Shown here: positions 60,884 through 64,000 of the stretch, in pieces
Layout of the letters: every line of letters starts with the position of its first letter
How positions within the stretch are numbered: position 1 is the first letter of the stretch
Source of the DNA: Cyclobacteriaceae bacterium
Lineage (GTDB): Bacteria; Bacteroidota; Bacteroidia; Cytophagales; Cyclobacteriaceae
Assembly (NCBI GenBank): GCA_016786585.1
Contig: JAEUUI010000007.1
Span: forward strand, 124,001 to 188,000
Length of the DNA stretch: 64,000 bases
Reading direction: 5' to 3'
Translations under genes and position numbers: made by a program
Notes under the pieces: model-generated
Seen by the model: only the letters and a program-made list of their open reading frames with translations
The model's database searches: none
Told to the model about the DNA's origin: nothing

Positions 60884-62128
60884 TCAATTCAATAACTCGT
60901 TCAGCACCAATTGATGATTATCACAGGCAGCCAATAATCCATTATACCACACACTCATTGGAAGGTCGGGATTCGATGATTTCTCGAACGTATTACTATT
61001 CTTAAAATGGTGTGCAGGATATGGAAGGCTACTACCTTCTACCAACATTTCATGTGCATTATAAGGTAGAGCACTAAACAGACCATAGGTCCAGTGATCG
61101 TGCCTAAATTGCAGACCATCCTCCTTCATATTAGCCCAATCAATAACCACTATTTTTCTTCTCTTTCCGTCAAACCTGTTATAGTTGAAGCATCTGTTCA
61201 AATGTTTGTCGCCAAATCCATACCCTAAAAAGAGTATGGCATCCGCTTCATACGCCAATCGAACAGTTTGTGAATAGTAAGTCATAAATGGTTCCCTTAG
61301 CAATTGATTCGTTTTATCTAAACCAGTTATGATAGCGGAATGAATGTGACTATTACCTTCAGTAGTTGTGTCATCACTGCGACCTGAAGAATTTTGAGCG
61401 AAAGTGGAATTCAAATCTTGGTTCCACATTATTTGGTGCATGTCATGCTTCTGACCTTTCAAATCGAAATGTACTGATCCGTGGAGATGGTATATGAAAT
61501 CCCATCCACTGCTATAAACAATTCCCTTATCGAACAGACCCGTACCGATATCGAATCCTGTCTTTAAACTTGGGCATGCGGAAAGTAGGACCGTATCGTA
61601 GTTAAGATTTACCACCCCAATTTCGAAATACGATTGCAATGCCTTGATTAATGTAGAAAGTCGTTGAAGTTCGGAGGCCTTTTGCGTTGGGAGAGTCATA
61701 CATCTATTTCTAAAAAGCTGTAGCAGTTGATCTATGAGACGGCTGTACAGATGGTGGAAATCAAACCCTTCGACTCTTCCGATTTCATTCCGGAATTTTA
61801 TTATTTCGGGAAACTCCTTCATATCCACAAAAGCGGCTAGGTTGTGGTTGAATCGTCCCTCCTTATCGGTGACAATGGAGTGGAGGCTTTGTATGGTAAA
61901 TAGCGTACGTTCAAAATTTGAAAGCACGTCTAATCTATTCCGTTTGTTCAGCGAATAGTATGCGTTAGAGACCTCCTTTATATTAGTGTATAGACTCTTA
62001 TCTTGACCGGAGATATGAGCTATTTGCATGGCCCATTGCTCAAATAGGCTGTCAATTTCACTTACGGATGGCATGCCAAATTCAATCGAGGCACCTGCGC
62101 CTGCAACGATGAGTAGTTTTTTCTTCAT
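60884..62128 (-). CDS. SIR2-like domain protein, second in the window
   Basis: The 414-residue protein has a SIR2-type NAD-binding fold: LLIVAGAGASIEFGMPS (6-21), VVNLNYDTVLLSA (NYD 176-178), FIYHLHGSVH (HLHG 214-217) and ILFLGYGFGDKHLNRCF. It is longer between its first and second motifs than the protein at 44905. NAD+ hydrolysis in response to infection is the known role of related defence proteins. It stands alone, upstream of a type I restriction region. Confidence 0.78.
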   Translation of the reverse strand: MKKKLLIVAGAGASIEFGMPSVSEIDSLFEQWAMQIAHISGQDKSLYTNIKEVSNAYYSLNKRNRLDVLSNFERTLFTIQSLHSIVTDKEGRFNHNLAAFVDMKEFPEIIKFRNEIGRVEGFDFHHLYSRLIDQLLQLFRNRCMTLPTQKASELQRLSTLIKALQSYFEIGVVNLNYDTVLLSACPSLKTGFDIGTGLFDKGIVYSSGWDFIYHLHGSVHFDLKGQKHDMHQIMWNQDLNSTFAQNSSGRSDDTTTEGNSHIHSAIITGLDKTNQLLREPFMTYYSQTVRLAYEADAILFLGYGFGDKHLNRCFNYNRFDGKRRKIVVIDWANMKEDGLQFRHDHWTYGLFSALPYNAHEMLVEGSSLPYPAHHFKNSNTFEKSSNPDLPMSVWYNGLLAACDNHQLVLNELLN

Positions 62129-62218
62129 GAAAGATTCTGTTTAGACTAATGTTATTTAGAATAAATACTTTCATTTCGTTGAAAAACTCAAAAATGAAAA
62201 AATATTTTTCCTTGATAA

Positions 62219-62914
62219 CTACGCTAATAATTTCTCCAGCTTGTTTTTCCACTTCTCCCAATCTTTCATTTCTTTAGTCTGCAGGTCGAAGAATTTCTGT
62301 GTGTGGTTGGGATGAACCAAGTGACATAGTTCATGAATGATCACGTACTCTATGCAAGCCTTCGGTGCCTTAACCAATTCTGGGTTTAGTATGATTTTAC
62401 CTCTGGAGGTACAACTACCCCAACGAGTAGTCATTTCTTGAAGATATAGTCCACGCGGCTCCACTTGGTACTTCCTAAACTTTTGAATCAGCGGTTCAGC
62501 AATTTCGGCAAACTTCTCCTTTGCTTTTTCACGATACCATTTTCTAAGCAGGCTTTTAACCTTAGACTTGTCCTTTGAAGTCACTTCTATGAACCTACCT
62601 TTATAGGTTACCCTATTGCTTTTTCCAGAAAGAATCCTGAGTCGATAATTCCGACCTAAGTACAGATGACTTTCTCCACTGACATATCGCTTTGGTGCCG
62701 ACTTAGGATGAAACGACAAAAAGAAACCCTGCTGCTTTATTATCCAAGGTGCTCGATGGCGAATCTTGTCTTTTATTCTTTCGAGCGGTGTGTCAATTGG
62801 TGCTGTAGCCAAAACTTCCATATCAGGCGTCACGGTAATACCTAACGACTTTCGTTTAGCAAACTTAACTTGAAACTTAATTTGCTTCGATCCAAAATCT
62901 ATTGATGCTGTCAT
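62219..62914 (-). CDS. YgjP-like (DUF45) zinc metallopeptidase
   Basis: The 231-residue protein has the YgjP/SprT-like signature VIIHELCHLVHPNHTQKF (HExxH at 194-198, further zinc ligand near H204) and the conserved RWGSC (164-168) before it. These are the marks of the DUF45 'YgjP-like metallopeptidase'. Genes of this type often sit next to type I restriction subunit genes. It overlaps the upstream gene by one base (stop 62914 against its start ATG), so the two are translationally coupled. Confidence 0.9.
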   Translation of the reverse strand: MTASIDFGSKQIKFQVKFAKRKSLGITVTPDMEVLATAPIDTPLERIKDKIRHRAPWIIKQQGFFLSFHPKSAPKRYVSGESHLYLGRNYRLRILSGKSNRVTYKGRFIEVTSKDKSKVKSLLRKWYREKAKEKFAEIAEPLIQKFRKYQVEPRGLYLQEMTTRWGSCTSRGKIILNPELVKAPKACIEYVIIHELCHLVHPNHTQKFFDLQTKEMKDWEKWKNKLEKLLA

Positions 62915-64000
62915 TACTTATACCTCACTTTGGCAACATCAATACATCTTGAGGCAATGGTGTCCATATCACCGAAACTCAATTCTATTTTGTATTTGTC
63001 GCGGACTTCATCAATAAGGTAATCTCCGATTTCAATGGCTAGTTTACCAGTCAAGTTCGATTTATTTTGCCAATCGATTATCGGTTTACCGTCATCCAGT
63101 ACCACAAGTTTTATCATCTCATCAATCCGCAGTGCAGCTTCGGTAGAGATTTGCTTTCTCACTTGAGCATCCCGAAGCTTTGTTGTAAGTGATTCCATTG
63201 TCAAACCAAAGAATGCTTTAGCTGCATCTCTGTTTTGCAAAACTTCGGGGATTTCGGAATCTGTGTGAGACAACACGGAGTTCATGATGTCCTGAACTTT
63301 GTTTAAGTACTGCGCTTCAGTTATCCGCTTCAGTTCGTAGTCGCTAATGGCTTGCTTCAGCATCTCAGAAAATTTCTTGTAGAAGGCTGGGTCTTCTTCC
63401 ATTTTTTCATTGATATGTTTAGCGGTCCGCGATGCGATCTTATCAGCCTTTGCCGCTTTACCCAGGGTGTTCTCTACTTCTTGCTGAAATTTCTCCTTGT
63501 CGAATATGTTCACCAGCTCGGTAATTTTTGTCACCGCGTCTGTTGTAATGTGTGTATCAATTAGCTTCTGAATTTGACTCTCATATTGTTTGTAGTCAAT
63601 TTCATCCGAGTAACGTTCTACAACTGCGGTTCGTAATCCAATAAACATAGAGAGATCATCTTTGTATCGGATGATCGTCTTCTCGTCTGTTTCCTTGTGA
63701 AACTGCAAGGACGAAAGCGCGACTTTGAATGCTTTAGCGAATGCTGTCAATTTTTCGTAGAATACAGCCCTTAATGCTTCGTCTCGTAGCAATTGTTGGT
63801 AAGCTTCAGCATCTCGCTTATTCTTGATTGATTTAAAGATATCCCAAAGTTCTGAATGCTTTTGGGGTAATTTCTTCACTTCATCTTGAATATTAGCTAA
63901 CGTTCCAACTAAGTCATCCGGATCGAATTCAGCAAACGAAGAATACTTTTCTATTGCAGTGTCCAATTCCCCAAGAACGCCATAGTAATCAATAATATAT
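62914..64000 (-). CDS. hsdR: Type I restriction endonuclease subunit R, C-terminal part (cut at window edge)
   Basis: The frame runs off the right edge; upstream codons keep the family sequence (YGVLGELDTAIEKYSSFAEFD), so the apparent start at 63966 is not real. The visible 360 residues are the helical C-terminal part of HsdR, ending GDMDTIASRCIDVAKVRYK. HsdR carries the nuclease and motor domains, which lie beyond position 64000 together with the expected hsdM and hsdS genes. The YgjP-like gene follows in a one-base overlap. Confidence 0.82.
   Translation of the reverse strand, partial: YIIDYYGVLGELDTAIEKYSSFAEFDPDDLVGTLANIQDEVKKLPQKHSELWDIFKSIKNKRDAEAYQQLLRDEALRAVFYEKLTAFAKAFKVALSSLQFHKETDEKTIIRYKDDLSMFIGLRTAVVERYSDEIDYKQYESQIQKLIDTHITTDAVTKITELVNIFDKEKFQQEVENTLGKAAKADKIASRTAKHINEKMEEDPAFYKKFSEMLKQAISDYELKRITEAQYLNKVQDIMNSVLSHTDSEIPEVLQNRDAAKAFFGLTMESLTTKLRDAQVRKQISTEAALRIDEMIKLVVLDDGKPIIDWQNKSNLTGKLAIEIGDYLIDEVRDKYKIELSFGDMDTIASRCIDVAKVRYK

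Overview
The window looks like a chromosome segment of a Bacteroidota bacterium, most likely a Cytophagales-type member. The grounds are the GT3 (eukaryote-like) glycogen synthase, the 'permease prefix' ABC permease with its PadR regulator, a threonine synthase opening MNYYSTNN, and the excisionase/HTH/ATPase relics typical of Bacteroidota mobile elements. No rRNA, complete tRNA or CRISPR array is visible.

Positions 1 to about 35,900 are ordinary chromosome. They hold clpB (cut by the left edge), glycogen synthase, a redox group (ArsR regulator, old yellow enzyme, DoxX-like protein, lipoprotein MsrB), a PadR/ABC permease pair, an AraC-MGMT repair protein, an amino-acid permease with a thioesterase, and a large amino-acid supercluster on the minus strand: leuCDBA, thrABC, ilvA and ilvE-D-B-N-C, followed by an aminotransferase and rlmD. 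Leader-peptide attenuators can be read directly: a ThrL-like 24-residue peptide ahead of thrA and an IlvL-like 40-residue peptide plus terminator ahead of ilvE. A similar terminator hairpin precedes leuC, but no leader peptide was found there. Several short palindromic repeats are scattered here, and two repeat sequences lie in frame inside genes (the MGMT protein and rlmD).

Positions about 36,000 to 46,500 form an accessory island. Its centre is a compact four-gene minus-strand operon: PNP/MTAN-type nucleosidase, ParB-like protein, SNF2-type helicase and D12-class adenine methylase. I do not recognise this combination and judge it the best candidate for an undescribed defence system. It is followed by decayed mobile-element genes (an excisionase with an amber codon, and a deletion-fused, frameshifted HTH/ATPase gene), two unknown genes, a truncated nuclease-fold gene and a SIR2-domain protein. 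The island ends in a gene-free stretch with two 15-bp copies of what looks like a tRNA 3' end, each next to a terminator hairpin.

Positions about 46,500 to 64,000 look like a second integrative element. It carries a tyrosine integrase close to the att-like repeat, several excisionase-type HTH proteins, a Prim-Pol primase, PriCT-2 and VapE-like helicase module resembling phage satellites, then a minus-strand cargo of unknown genes, a frameshifted YwqK/MORN-type gene, a second SIR2 protein, a membrane protein ending in a zinc finger, and at the right edge a YgjP-like metallopeptidase overlapping the 3' part of a type I restriction gene (hsdR).
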